Assembly (NCBI RefSeq): GCF_007992715.1
Contig: NZ_BKAU01000005.1
Span: 558,001-622,000, forward strand
Reading direction: 5' to 3'
DNA: 64,000 bases
Source: Chitinophaga cymbidii
GTDB lineage: Bacteria; Bacteroidota; Bacteroidia; Chitinophagales; Chitinophagaceae
Below the pieces are notes generated by a model that had not been told where the DNA came from, made no database searches, and worked only from the letters and a program-made list of their open reading frames with translations. Of this stretch, positions 52,129 to 60,462 are shown in pieces. A program made the position numbers and the translations under genes. Within the stretch, counting starts at the first letter, position 1, and each line of letters starts with the position of its first letter.

Positions 52129-52731
52129 TTACAATTTTCGTTTGATGCCGCAGCCCACGGAGGCGGTGGAGGTTACTTCCACTTTTTTCCCTCCCAATAC
52201 CGCGCTGATGGCGTTATGCAGGTATTTTTCCTTTACGCCGCCTTCGTTGCCGGGGTTGTCGTCGATCGCGCCTTTGTATACGAGTACGGCATTTTTATCG
52301 AACAGGTAACATTCCGGTGTGCGGTCTGCCGCAAATGCGTCGGCGATGGCATTATTCCTGTCCACTACATAGTACCAGTTATATTGCTGGCCTTTGGCGT
52401 AACGCTGCATGGCTTCGTAAGAATCTCCGCCGGAGCGGGCTGCTTCGTTGGAATTGACGAGGATCACGCCGATATTGTTCTTCAGCGCATACTGGCAGAT
52501 CTCCCGGGTGCGTGCCTGGTTACGCGCCACATATGGGCAGGTGTTGCAGCTGAACATCACGAGCAGGCCGTTTGCCTTTTTGGCGTCATTCAGGGAAACT
52601 TCCTTTCCTGACACGTCCTTCATTTTGATGTCGGCTTTCGGCAGCCTGGCGCCTACGTCCAGTGCGTATGGGGACCGGAACGCGGTCAGCCATATGGCAG
52701 CAACGAGTAACAAAACAAATTGCAGTTTCAT
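52129..52731 (-). CDS. Exported thioredoxin-like (redoxin) protein
   Basis: A 200-residue thioredoxin-fold protein with an N-terminal signal or anchor (FVLLLVAAIWLTAF). The active-site motif is Cys62-Asn-Thr-Cys65 in FSCNTCPYVARNQ, and the cis-proline loop is RTPECYLFDK. The arrangement follows the AhpC/TSA-redoxin branch seen in many Bacteroidota (resa-like in place, without heme genes here). It probably reduces or oxidises thiols in the periplasm. It stands alone, between a 125-bp gap and its own terminator. Confidence 0.88.
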   Translation of the reverse strand: MKLQFVLLLVAAIWLTAFRSPYALDVGARLPKADIKMKDVSGKEVSLNDAKKANGLLVMFSCNTCPYVARNQARTREICQYALKNNIGVILVNSNEAARSGGDSYEAMQRYAKGQQYNWYYVVDRNNAIADAFAADRTPECYLFDKNAVLVYKGAIDDNPGNEGGVKEKYLHNAISAVLGGKKVEVTSTASVGCGIKRKL

Positions 52732-52856
52732 CGGCTTTTATTTTGATTTTTCTGGCGGGTGTCCGTGCAAGATCTCTTCATAGGCTCATCTTTCCGGTTT
52801 ACAGTCGATATGAAATTACGGTATTTCCCACTTTTATTGAAACCGTACAACACATT

Positions 52857-53828
52857 TTACGATAAGCCTTGTAACTCAGGTCCTTTTTCGTCTTCTTCCC
52901 GCTGTGCGGCGATCTCTTTCAGCGTGGAAATGCTGGTATTCAACTCAAATCCCACCAGTAAAATGAACGAATTGAAATATACCACCAGCATCAGTACAAG
53001 GATGGTGCCGATTGAGCCGTAGATCTGGTTGTATTGCGCAAAATTGGTGACCCAGAAGGAGAATCCGAGGGTTACGACGATCATGGAAATGGTGGCGAAG
53101 GTGGCGCCGGCGGAGATGAATTTCCATTTTTTCTTTGTGGCGGGGCCGAAGCGGTATATGACGGAGATGATCGAAAAGAACAGCAATACGATGAGCGTCC
53201 ACCTGGCCGCGCCGATCGCGAACTGCGTGAATGAATTGCGGATGCCGATGGTTTCCAGCACCAGTTTCATCAGCTGTCCCTGCATGATGATGAGTATAAC
53301 GGTGGCGAACAGCAGCAGTACGAGGAAGATGGTGAGCTTCAGCGCCGTGAGCCGCGTTTGCCACCAGGTGCGCCGGTTAAAGCCGGGCAGCAGTTTGTCG
53401 AAAGAATGCAGCATGCCCATCACGCCGTTGGAGGAATAGTAAAAGCTGAGGATGAAGGCGAATGACAGCAATGTATTGCGCTGCGTGTACAGGAAGTCGT
53501 GGATCATATCCCGCACGATCTTGTAGCTGTTATAATTCGGCGTTAATGTTTCCGCGAGGTCGTATAACGTGGGCTCTACATTTTGTAACGGAATGAAGGG
53601 CACCAGGGTGAATATAAAAATGAAGAAGGGGGGGATGGCGAGCAGAAAGTTGAACGAGATGGCGGCGGCGCGTTCGGTGAGGCTTTCGCGCGCGGTCTCT
53701 TTCAGGAAAAAAACGATGACATCGTACAGGGGAGCGCCGTCAAAACCCGGCAGCACCAGCGATTTACTTTTGTGAATGGTCCATCTGACAGGCTTTGATT
53801 CCAGTACGATTTTTTCTACATCGATCAT
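52857..53828 (-). CDS. YihY/BrkB-family inner membrane protein
   Basis: A 323-residue polytopic membrane protein with about six helices, including FLLAIPPFFIFIFTLVPFI, LLSFAFILSFYYSSNGVMGM, LTIFLVLLLFATVILIIM and ILVLMLVVYFNSFILLVGFELN. The SSNGVMGMLHSFDKLLPGFNRRTWWQTRLTA region, with its Asn-Gly and Arg-Trp pattern, marks the YihY/BrkB family, once mis-assigned as RNase BN. The function is unsettled. It lies 35 bp after mltG on the same strand and may be co-transcribed with it. Confidence 0.93.
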   Translation of the reverse strand: MIDVEKIVLESKPVRWTIHKSKSLVLPGFDGAPLYDVIVFFLKETARESLTERAAAISFNFLLAIPPFFIFIFTLVPFIPLQNVEPTLYDLAETLTPNYNSYKIVRDMIHDFLYTQRNTLLSFAFILSFYYSSNGVMGMLHSFDKLLPGFNRRTWWQTRLTALKLTIFLVLLLFATVILIIMQGQLMKLVLETIGIRNSFTQFAIGAARWTLIVLLFFSIISVIYRFGPATKKKWKFISAGATFATISMIVVTLGFSFWVTNFAQYNQIYGSIGTILVLMLVVYFNSFILLVGFELNTSISTLKEIAAQREEDEKGPELQGLS

Positions 53829-53863
53829 CCGGGGAATTTGTTGGGTTACCGTAAAAATACAAA

Positions 53864-54913
53864 CTATTTGATATTACGGGAGTTCAACCATTTCTGATAA
53901 GCCCGGGCGTTTTGCATGTGCTCCCTGTAGTTGCTGGCAAAGTCGTGATACCCACTATAATCCGGCCTGGCGCAGAAATACAGGTATTCTGTGTCGGCGG
54001 GTGTGAGCACGGCGTCGATGGACTTTGCGGAGGGGGTGCAGATGGGGCCGGGGGGCAGGCCGGAATAGCGGTAGGTGTTGTAGGGGGAATCGTATTCCAG
54101 GTGTTCGCCGCGGATGCGTTTCAACGCGAAGTTCTTCAGGGCGAACTTCACGGTGGGATCGGCGCCGAGGCGCATGCCGGTGCGGAGGCGGTTGAGATAA
54201 ACGCTGGCCATGGCGGGTTTTTCGTCGTGGCGGTTTGTTTCTTCTTCCACGATGGAGGCGAGTATGGTGACTTCGGCGGGGCTGAGCCCGAGTGTGGTGG
54301 CTTTGGATTTGCGTTCGTCCGTCCAGAATTTTTCGTAATTATTTTCCAGTTTTTCAAAGACTTTGACGGCGCTGGTATTCCAGAAAAATTCGTAGGTGTC
54401 GGGCATTACGGCGCTCATGACGGTATTGGTGTCCAGCCCGAATTGCCGGAGGTATACGGGGTCCTGCAGGAGGGCCTGCATGGTGAGGGAGTCTGCTTCC
54501 AGGTTGCGGGATACGAGGCGAACGAAGTCGTCTTTCGTGCGGAGCTTGTTGATGACGAGCCTGACGGGGGCCTGGCGGCCGGAGCGGAGGGCGCGCACGA
54601 TCTCGAGGTTGCTCATGCCTTTTTTGATCTCGTAGCGGCCGGCTTTCACGCGGGCGGGGTAATCGAGCTTTTTTGCCACGATGTTGAAGGTGGCGGCGGA
54701 CCCGATGATGCCTTGCTCTTTCAGTCCTTCGAGTACGTCCTGGTAATTGCTGCCGGTGCGTACGTAGAAGTATTTTTTATCGCCAAAGGCTCTTGTGTTG
54801 GGGCCCATCAGCAGCCAGGCGGCGAGCACGAGGCCACCGGCGAGCAGGCAGGCCAGCGCTACGGCGATGCGGCGGACCCAGGGCGAGTTTTGATTCTTCG
54901 CTTTGTTTTTCAT
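53864..54913 (-). CDS. mltG: Endolytic murein transglycosylase MltG
   Basis: A 349-residue membrane-anchored lytic transglycosylase that cuts nascent peptidoglycan strands and sets glycan length. One N-terminal helix (IAVALACLLAGGLVLAAWLLM) is followed by the LysM-like domain (ARVKAGRYEIKKGMSNLEIVRALRSG) and the YceG catalytic domain. The catalytic Glu is at about 223 in SIVEEETNR, with MPDTYEFFW, VYLNRLRTGMRLGADPTV and the SPYNTYRYSGLPPGPI loop. The length is near the usual 340. It starts 88 bp after the secG stop. Confidence 0.95.
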   Translation of the reverse strand: MKNKAKNQNSPWVRRIAVALACLLAGGLVLAAWLLMGPNTRAFGDKKYFYVRTGSNYQDVLEGLKEQGIIGSAATFNIVAKKLDYPARVKAGRYEIKKGMSNLEIVRALRSGRQAPVRLVINKLRTKDDFVRLVSRNLEADSLTMQALLQDPVYLRQFGLDTNTVMSAVMPDTYEFFWNTSAVKVFEKLENNYEKFWTDERKSKATTLGLSPAEVTILASIVEEETNRHDEKPAMASVYLNRLRTGMRLGADPTVKFALKNFALKRIRGEHLEYDSPYNTYRYSGLPPGPICTPSAKSIDAVLTPADTEYLYFCARPDYSGYHDFASNYREHMQNARAYQKWLNSRNIK

Positions 54914-54947
54914 GGGATTGCGATATGATCAGGGGCGGTTGTGCCAA

Positions 54948-54976
54948 CAAAAAGCCCCGCTTTCAACGGCGAGGCT
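54948..54976 (-). terminator. Terminator after secG
   Basis: A 9-bp stem with one mismatch (AAGCCTCGC/GCGGGGCTT on the minus strand) is followed by TTTGTTGG. It lies at the end of the miaB-secG gene run. Confidence 0.7.
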
Positions 54977-55001
54977 TCTGTAAATATTATAGTTGATAAT
55001 A

Positions 55002-55382
55002 TTATTTGCCAGAATCGGGTTGGGGAGCTGCGGGTTGCTGCTGCTGCTGTCCTTGCTGGAAGGGAGCTGCGGTTCCGCCGGCTGCGGGGGCTGGTGTGCC
55101 GATGCCGCCGCCTTGCTGTTCGATCGTGCTTTTTTGCTGTGTGCTTCCGCCGGGGCCTCTGCTGATGAACATGGCGGATGTGAGGCAGAGGATGGCGATC
55201 ACAGCTGCGAGTATCCAGGTACCTTTTTCCAGCACGTCCGTTGTCTGGCGCACGCCCATCACCTGGTTACCGAAACCGCCGAAGGTGCCGGAGAGACCGC
55301 CGCCTTTGGGGTTTTGCACCAGCACAAAGAAGCCCAGTAAAATACAGGCTACCACGATCAATATTCCAAAGAAAATCAACAT
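55002..55382 (-). CDS. secG: Protein translocase subunit SecG
   Basis: A 126-residue small subunit of the SecYEG channel. The two membrane helices are IFFGILIVVACILLGFFVLVQ and ILAAVIAILCLTSAMFI, joined by the conserved loop QNPKGGGLSGTFGG. The C-terminal 50 residues form a Gln/Pro/Ala/Gly-rich tail (PAAGGTAAPFQQGQQQQQ), common in Bacteroidota SecG and presumably disordered. It lies 8 bp after the repeat-protein gene and closes the operon. Confidence 0.96.
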   Translation of the reverse strand: MLIFFGILIVVACILLGFFVLVQNPKGGGLSGTFGGFGNQVMGVRQTTDVLEKGTWILAAVIAILCLTSAMFISRGPGGSTQQKSTIEQQGGGIGTPAPAAGGTAAPFQQGQQQQQPAAPQPDSGK

Positions 55383-55390
55383 GTTCGTTG

Positions 55391-56830
55391 CTATTTATTG
55401 TTGTCTGTTAGTAATTGTAATTCTTTGATCTTTTGCGCAAAATAAGCGTTTTTGTCGGGATTAAGCAAACTTAATTTTTGATAGATATCTATCGCTTTTG
55501 CGTGCTGGTGCTGGCGTACCCAGATTTCGGCGAGGGTTTCAGACACCACATCATTATTAAAAGTGATGGAGTCCATCGCCATTTTTTCCACTCTTTCTGA
55601 TACTTCCGGTTCTTCGTCTTCATACAACCGGTGCATTTGCTGCTGGTACCAGTTCTTGGTGGCTTTGCCGGCTGTAAAGGTGTCTTTCAGCTCCCGCAGC
55701 CAGTCCGTAAAGCTTCTCATTTCCGCCTGTGCTTTTTCATTCATCATTTCTGCATTATTCGGGTCTTTCAGCTTTTTATAGGCAAAATAGTCATCTGTGT
55801 ACAGTGGCTGGAAGGTGAGAGTGGTTTCCTCTGCCGGGGTGTCCATCGGATGAATCCTGATGGGCCCTTCTTCCAGGTTTTCCTCCGCGATGCCGGGGAG
55901 GGTGAGGCCGGCGGCCAATTGTCCTTCCGGTTCTGCGTCTGCCGTCAGCACGATTTCTTCTTCCTCTATTTCCGGTTCGTAAGCGGGTGGTGTTCCGGGT
56001 GCTTTTACCGGATCGGCTTGTTCCTTCTCTTCCTGCTCTTTTATCGGTTCATAATCAATCGCTACGATCTCGTCTTTTTCTTCTCCGAGTATTTCATCGG
56101 CCTGTTCCTTTTCCTCCTGTTCTTTTACCGGTTCGTAATCAACCGCCACGATCTCGTCTTTTTCTTCTCCGAGTATTTCATCGGCCTGTTCCTTCTCCTC
56201 CTGTTCTTTTATCGGTTCATAATCAATAGCTACGATCTCGTCTTTTTCTTCTCCGAGTATTTCATCGGCCTGTTCCTTCTCTTCCTGTTCTTTTATCGGC
56301 TCATAATCAACGGCAACGATCTCATCTTTTTCTTCTTCCGGTATTTCTTCCGTGTGTTCCGCTGCTTCGCTTGTTTCGTGCGTTGTGATGTGATCCGTTC
56401 CGGCTTCTTCCACCACTTCATGCGTCAGGGCGTCGTATCCGGCGATCTCATCTTCCACGGCTTCCAGCAGTTCATCTTTATCGAGGTGCTCCGGGTGATC
56501 TGTTCCTGTTTCTTCTACTACTTCATGCGTCAGGGCATCGTATCCGGCGATCTCATCTTCCGCGGCTTCGATCAGTTCTTCCTTATGGAGCGCCGGTATG
56601 GGCTCCGTCAGCAACTGGTAAAAATGCTGCGGGGAGCTGCTGTACAGCTGCGCTTTTTTTATCGCCGGGGCGGTGAGATCTTTGTGTGCGGGGAATTGTT
56701 TTTGTGCCAGCAACAGCTGCGCCGCCGCAAAATAGGGATACGTTTCTACCAGCCGTTCCAGCTCAGCCTGGTCAACTTGCCGGAGGTCCGGTTGGTTAAA
56801 AATATGGTGGATGATCCTGTTGGCGGTCAT
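55391..56830 (-). CDS. Acidic tandem-repeat protein of the secG-lptE operon
   Basis: A 479-residue cytoplasmic protein of unknown function, with no signal peptide. The N-terminal 80 residues (FNQPDLRQVDQAELERLVETYPYFAAAQLLLAQ) and the C-terminal 130 (FTDWLRELKDTF, SETLAEIWVRQHQHAKAIDIYQKLSLLNPDKNAYFAQKI, TPR-like) are folded and conserved-looking. The middle is very acidic and repetitive: two 35-residue units with DEIAGYDALTHEVVEE and four 28-residue units with EEKDEIVAVDYEPIKEQEEK. Homologues in this genomic position are usually conserved only at the ends, which is recollection rather than a result. It lies between lptE and secG. Confidence 0.8.
   Translation of the reverse strand: MTANRIIHHIFNQPDLRQVDQAELERLVETYPYFAAAQLLLAQKQFPAHKDLTAPAIKKAQLYSSSPQHFYQLLTEPIPALHKEELIEAAEDEIAGYDALTHEVVEETGTDHPEHLDKDELLEAVEDEIAGYDALTHEVVEEAGTDHITTHETSEAAEHTEEIPEEEKDEIVAVDYEPIKEQEEKEQADEILGEEKDEIVAIDYEPIKEQEEKEQADEILGEEKDEIVAVDYEPVKEQEEKEQADEILGEEKDEIVAIDYEPIKEQEEKEQADPVKAPGTPPAYEPEIEEEEIVLTADAEPEGQLAAGLTLPGIAEENLEEGPIRIHPMDTPAEETTLTFQPLYTDDYFAYKKLKDPNNAEMMNEKAQAEMRSFTDWLRELKDTFTAGKATKNWYQQQMHRLYEDEEPEVSERVEKMAMDSITFNNDVVSETLAEIWVRQHQHAKAIDIYQKLSLLNPDKNAYFAQKIKELQLLTDNNK
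56000..56335 (-). repeat. Four tandem 84-bp coding repeats
   Basis: Four in-frame copies of an 84-bp unit (28 residues, start EEKDEIVA) at residues 166-277 of the acidic protein. The first three units end in ADEILG and the fourth diverges at ADPVKA. They are nearly identical at the DNA level, with only silent and Val/Ile changes, which points to recent duplication or gene conversion. Confidence 0.92.
56390..56584 (-). repeat. Two tandem 105-bp coding repeats
   Basis: Two copies, 35 codons apart, of a unit with EDEIAGYDALTHEVVEE (residues 83-112 and 118-147 of the same protein). They are unrelated in sequence to the 28-residue units but equally acidic. Confidence 0.85.
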
Positions 56831-56870
56831 GGCGCTAAAATATGAAAATAATACTTAAATCAAATAGCTG

Positions 56871-57413
56871 CTACCAGTTGGCGAATGCCCTGTTAAAGAT
56901 ATCGTCTGCCAGGTTGGTGACGATGTTGGGCAGGATTCTTGGCTCGGCTTCATTGATCGTCAGGGTGGCATTAAAATCCTCGGAGCGGGAGAAGGACTGG
57001 CTGTTAAAGCCTTTCTTGTCACCGATCCGTTTCAGGAAGGTAATGTTGACAGTCACGGTCAGACGGGCGGATGCGGGCTTGTCGATGTCCGTTACCGCGG
57101 CGTTGGAGATGGAATATCCCGTGATGGTCCCCTTAAATTCATAGTCTGCATTCTGATCGTTCGTTTGCGTCAGGCGGGTCTGCGCCAGTATCTTTTGCCG
57201 CAGCTTTTCGGTGAGCTGCTGGCTGAGCTGCGGATTATTGTTCGGCGCGCGGTTTTCAATAAAACGTACGTTCACCGTTTTGGCCTCAGGGTCGATGCTG
57301 GCGCCGCTGGCTGAATATTTTACAGAGCAGGCCGCTGAAAGCAGCCACAGGCTGATGCTTGCGAAGCAGGCAAGTGTCCTGGCCATAGGTCGATGGGTTC
57401 CGGATTTACTCAT
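56871..57413 (-). CDS. LPS-assembly lipoprotein LptE-like
   Basis: A 180-residue outer-membrane lipoprotein with lipobox SAAC (Cys29 from the start used). The start overlaps the end of the sigma54 activator by 8 bp; a second ATG at 57386 is also possible. The body has the alternating-strand pattern of LptE (NVRFIENRAPNNNPQLSQQLTEKLRQKIL, ADYEFKGTITGYSIS, RLTVTVNITFLKRIG), and its position beside secG, miaB and a sigma54 activator is the usual Bacteroidota context. LptE plugs LptD and helps place lipopolysaccharide on the surface. Confidence 0.82.
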   Translation of the reverse strand: MSKSGTHRPMARTLACFASISLWLLSAACSVKYSASGASIDPEAKTVNVRFIENRAPNNNPQLSQQLTEKLRQKILAQTRLTQTNDQNADYEFKGTITGYSISNAAVTDIDKPASARLTVTVNITFLKRIGDKKGFNSQSFSRSEDFNATLTINEAEPRILPNIVTNLADDIFNRAFANW

Positions 57414-58650
57414 TGATATTATATTCCTTCAGTTTTCTATACAAAGTCCGTTCCGAAATGCCGAGATCCAGCGCGGCGTCTTTGCGTTTTCCTTTGTGCT
57501 TTTTCAGTGCCTTTTCGATCAGCTCTTTTTCCTTGTCGGCAATGGACAAGGTTTCCTCCACTTCTTCGTGATGGTCTATTTTGTTGCTGTCCTGTATAAT
57601 AAAGGGCTGCTGTGGCTGAATGATATTGGATGGCGCTACTTCCGCGGGCGGAAAATTATGGTGATGCACCACGTCGCCGTCCTGGTAAGTATTGCTATGC
57701 GCCAGCGATGGATTTTGCAGCACTTCAAAGAACATTTTCTTCAGCTCGGTGACATCTTTTTTCATGTCGAAGAAGAGCTTGTAGAGAATATCCCTTTCGC
57801 TTGCAAAATCGCCGCCATTGACATTCCCCTGCGGCGGGGCCAGCATGGGCAGGCGGTTCACGGCGGGCTGTTCCGGCAGGAAACGGCGAAGGTCGGCGGC
57901 GGTCACCAGCTTGTCTGTGGCGAGTACCGATATCTGTTCCGCGATGTTCTTCAATTCCCGCACGTTGCCGCGCCAGGGGTAATTGATCAGTATTTCGCGG
58001 GCTTCGTCGTCGAGCTGTACGGAGGTTGTTTTGTAGCGTTCCGCGAAATCCACGCAGAACTTGCGGAAGAGCATGTGGATGTCTTCTTTCCGGTCCCGCA
58101 GCGCGGGTACGCGGATGGGAACGGTATTAAGACGGTAATACAGGTCTTCACGGAACTTGCCCTGGTGGGTGCTTTCCAGCAGGTCGCGGTTGGTGGCGGC
58201 GATCACGCGCACGTCTGTTTTCTGGACTTTTGAAGAGCCTACGCGGATGTATTCGCCGGTTTCCAGCACGCGCAGCAGGCGGGCCTGGGTGCCAAGCGGC
58301 ATTTCACCGATCTCGTCGAGAAAAATGGTGCCGCCGTTCACGGTTTCGAAATATCCCTTTCGGCTGTCTACCGCCCCGGTGAAGGAGCCTTTTTCATGGC
58401 CGAACAGTTCGGAGTCGATGGTGCCTTCCGGGATGGCTCCGCAGTTCACAGCGATGAACGGATTATGTTTACGGGCGCTGAGCGCGTGTATGATCTGTGA
58501 GAATACTTCCTTACCAACGCCGCTTTCGCCGGATATCAATACCGTGAGATCGGTATTGGCTACCTGGGAGGCCACCTGCAGGGCATAGTTCAATGCCTGC
58601 GAGTTGCCGATGATGCCGAAGCGGTTTTTTATGCTTTGAATGTTGTCCAT
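57406..58650 (-). CDS. Sigma54-dependent activator without a receiver domain
   Basis: A 414-residue enhancer-binding protein. The start at 58650 (MDNIQSIKNRFG) is chosen because the longer frame begins with TTG inside miaB. The AAA+ domain starts at once: Walker A SGESGVGKE, the sigma54 loop GSFTGAV (a Gly-Ser-Phe variant of GAFTGA), Walker B GGTIFLDEIGE, and the arginine region RVIAATNRDLL. A linker (about 270-370) and a Fis-type HTH (RKDAALDLGISERTLYRKLKEY) complete it. No N-terminal sensor is present, so activity must be controlled in another way. It lies 14 bp after miaB and overlaps lptE by 8 bp. Confidence 0.94.
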   Translation of the reverse strand: MDNIQSIKNRFGIIGNSQALNYALQVASQVANTDLTVLISGESGVGKEVFSQIIHALSARKHNPFIAVNCGAIPEGTIDSELFGHEKGSFTGAVDSRKGYFETVNGGTIFLDEIGEMPLGTQARLLRVLETGEYIRVGSSKVQKTDVRVIAATNRDLLESTHQGKFREDLYYRLNTVPIRVPALRDRKEDIHMLFRKFCVDFAERYKTTSVQLDDEAREILINYPWRGNVRELKNIAEQISVLATDKLVTAADLRRFLPEQPAVNRLPMLAPPQGNVNGGDFASERDILYKLFFDMKKDVTELKKMFFEVLQNPSLAHSNTYQDGDVVHHHNFPPAEVAPSNIIQPQQPFIIQDSNKIDHHEEVEETLSIADKEKELIEKALKKHKGKRKDAALDLGISERTLYRKLKEYNINE

Positions 58651-58664
58651 GCTTTCGGGTTTTG

Positions 58665-60077
58665 TCAATCAACTACTTTTCCGAGCAACGTACCGGCGGT
58701 ACATGCTTCTATCTTTACTTTTACGTACGTTCCCTTCTGATGGTTCCCTTTGGGGAATACCACTACCTTGTTCTGATCGTTGCGGCCGAACAGGTCGTCT
58801 TCCGAACGTTTGGAAACGCCTTCGATCAGTACGGAGAATGTTTTGCCTACATCCTGCTGCATGCTTTCGAGGGTATGCCTGCGGTGCAGCGCCACTACTT
58901 CGGCCAGCCTGCGTTTCTTCACTTCTTCCGGCACATCGTCCTGGTAGCGGCGCGCGGCCAGGGTACCGGGCCTTTCGGAGTAGGCGAACATGTAAGCCAG
59001 GTCGTAATGCGCATATTCCATCACCGCCAGGGTATCCTGGTGATCTTCTTCGGTTTCGGTGCAGAAGCCGGTGATGATATCTGTTGACAACCCGCAATCC
59101 GGCAGTATTTCGCGGATACGGTCTACTTTTTTCATGTACCATTCCCGGGTGTAGGTGCGGTTCATCAGCTGCAGGATGCGGGTGCTGCCGCTTTGTACGG
59201 GAAGATGGATATAGTTGCAGATGTTCTCATGGCGGGCCATGGCGAACAGCACATCGTCGGTGATATCCTTGGGATGGGAGGTGGAAAAGCGGATGCGCAG
59301 CAGCGGGCTGATGGCGGCTACTTTTTCCAGGAGGCCGGCAAAAGTGACGGTTTCGTCTTTCTGCTCATCTACAAAATAGTAGGAGTCTACATTCTGTCCG
59401 AGCAGTGTGACTTCGCGGTACCCGTTTTCAAAAAGATCGGTGGCTTCCGCTATGATGGAATACTGGTCGCGGCTGCGTTCGCGGCCACGGGTGAAGGGCA
59501 CTACGCAGAAGGCGCACATGTTGTTGCAGCCGCGCATGATGGAAACGAAGGCGGTGACGCCGTTGCTGTTGAGGCGAACGGGACTGATGTCCGCATATGT
59601 TTCTTCGCGGCTGAGCAGCACATTGATGGCTTTCTGGCCGGTTTCGGCTTCTTCGATGAGGGCGGGGAGGGTGCGGTATGCGTCCGGGCCCACAACGAGG
59701 TCTACCAGTTTTTCCTGTTCGAGGAACTGGGCTTTGAGGCGTTCCGCCATGCAGCCGAGTACGCCGACGAGGAAGCCGGGGCGGTTCTTTTTGGTCTTTT
59801 TGAATTCGGTGAGGCGCTTGCGGACGGTCTGCTCTGCTTTTTCGCGGATGGAGCAGGTATTGAGCAGCACGAGGTCTGCTTCTTCCGCGTTGCGGGTGGC
59901 GCCGAAGCCTTCTTTATTGAGAATGGAGGCCACGATTTCGCTGTCGTTGAAATTCATCTGGCAGCCATAACTTTCTATATAGAACTTTTTTGTGTATACG
60001 CGGGTGTCTCCGGCCTGGGGGGCTACGGCTTCTCCCTGGCGGCTTTCATCATGGGTCTTATCTACGATCTCCAGCAT
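58665..60077 (-). CDS. miaB: tRNA-2-methylthio-N6-dimethylallyladenosine synthase MiaB
   Basis: A 470-residue radical SAM enzyme that adds a methylthio group to i6A37 of tRNAs, the step after MiaA. The start at 60077 (MLEIVDKTHD) is preferred to a TTG at 60104. Domain order: N-terminal UPF0004 domain with cluster cysteines Cys39 (SYGCQM), Cys75 (LLNTCS) and Cys109 (GVLGCM); radical SAM motif Cys184/188/191 in RGCNNMCAFC; C-terminal TRAM domain (KTFSVLIEGVSKRSEDDLFGRND). It opens the gene run to the sigma54 activator, lptE, repeat protein and secG. Confidence 0.95.
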   Translation of the reverse strand: MLEIVDKTHDESRQGEAVAPQAGDTRVYTKKFYIESYGCQMNFNDSEIVASILNKEGFGATRNAEEADLVLLNTCSIREKAEQTVRKRLTEFKKTKKNRPGFLVGVLGCMAERLKAQFLEQEKLVDLVVGPDAYRTLPALIEEAETGQKAINVLLSREETYADISPVRLNSNGVTAFVSIMRGCNNMCAFCVVPFTRGRERSRDQYSIIAEATDLFENGYREVTLLGQNVDSYYFVDEQKDETVTFAGLLEKVAAISPLLRIRFSTSHPKDITDDVLFAMARHENICNYIHLPVQSGSTRILQLMNRTYTREWYMKKVDRIREILPDCGLSTDIITGFCTETEEDHQDTLAVMEYAHYDLAYMFAYSERPGTLAARRYQDDVPEEVKKRRLAEVVALHRRHTLESMQQDVGKTFSVLIEGVSKRSEDDLFGRNDQNKVVVFPKGNHQKGTYVKVKIEACTAGTLLGKVVD

Positions 60078-60086
60078 TATCCTGTC

Positions 60087-60109
60087 CAAATTTAAGAACC
60101 GCAAAAATA
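60087..60109 (-). promoter_or_regulatory. Candidate promoter boxes of the miaB operon
   Basis: Two minus-strand matches to TAnnTTTG lie in front of miaB: TATTTTTG (60109-60102) and TAAATTTG (60094-60087). Neither has a clear TTG at the right distance, so the choice is open. Confidence 0.32.
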
Positions 60110-60188
60110 CATAAAAAAATGACAGAATGACAGGGTAAATGTGATGGGGCGTGTTAAGGTATTGATAATAACACTTGTGTTATAAAAA

Positions 60189-60220
60189 TTTGGAAGTTTA
60201 TAACGGGTGTGTTATATTTG
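60189..60220 (+). promoter_or_regulatory. Promoter of the hicAB operon
   Basis: TATATTTG at 60213-60220 with TTTG at 60189-60192 and a 20-bp spacer, a full match to the Bacteroidota two-box promoter. An imperfect inverted repeat around the boxes (AACACTTGTGTTATAA ... TTTATAACGGGTGTGTTATA) may be a HicB operator. Confidence 0.62.
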
Positions 60221-60259
60221 TGGGGTAAACCATTGTTTGTGTAATCAACCCAACTGAAG

Positions 60260-60451
60260 ATGAAGTTTTCGGAATTGTACCGTATACTGGAACGTGACGG
60301 GTGGTATATCAGCAGAACGGGTAAACATCATGTTTATGCTCATCCAACAAAACCAAAGAAGATACCGGTAGGAAAACATGGAAGCCAGGAAGTTCCGTTC
60401 GGTACTTTCAGAAGTATCATGAAGCTGGCAGGCATTATAAAAAAACAGTAA
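60260..60451 (+). CDS. hicA: HicA-family toxin (mRNA interferase)
   Basis: A 63-residue protein with the double-stranded-RNA-binding-like fold of HicA toxins, which cleave mRNA during translation. The family motif RDGWYISRTGKHHVYAHP holds the catalytic His; RILERDGW near the start and FRSIMKLAGI at the end are also typical. It is followed 11 bp later by hicB, the expected toxin-antitoxin order. Confidence 0.93.
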   Translation: MKFSELYRILERDGWYISRTGKHHVYAHPTKPKKIPVGKHGSQEVPFGTFRSIMKLAGIIKKQ

Positions 60452-60462
60452 TAACGAAGGAT

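Noticed and set aside
56000..56335. Possible CRISPR-like array, because of four evenly spaced repeats
   Set aside because: The 84-bp units are contiguous, in frame and coding, without unique spacers or cas genes.
55631..56845. 404-residue plus-strand open frame with FFFSEYFIGLFL repeats
   Set aside because: It is the antisense shadow of the acidic repeats in the minus-strand protein; the repeats are explained by the coding strand.
58651..58668. Longer start of the sigma54 activator at 58668
   Set aside because: The codon is TTG and lies in the miaB stop region; the ATG at 58650 gives a normal N-terminus.
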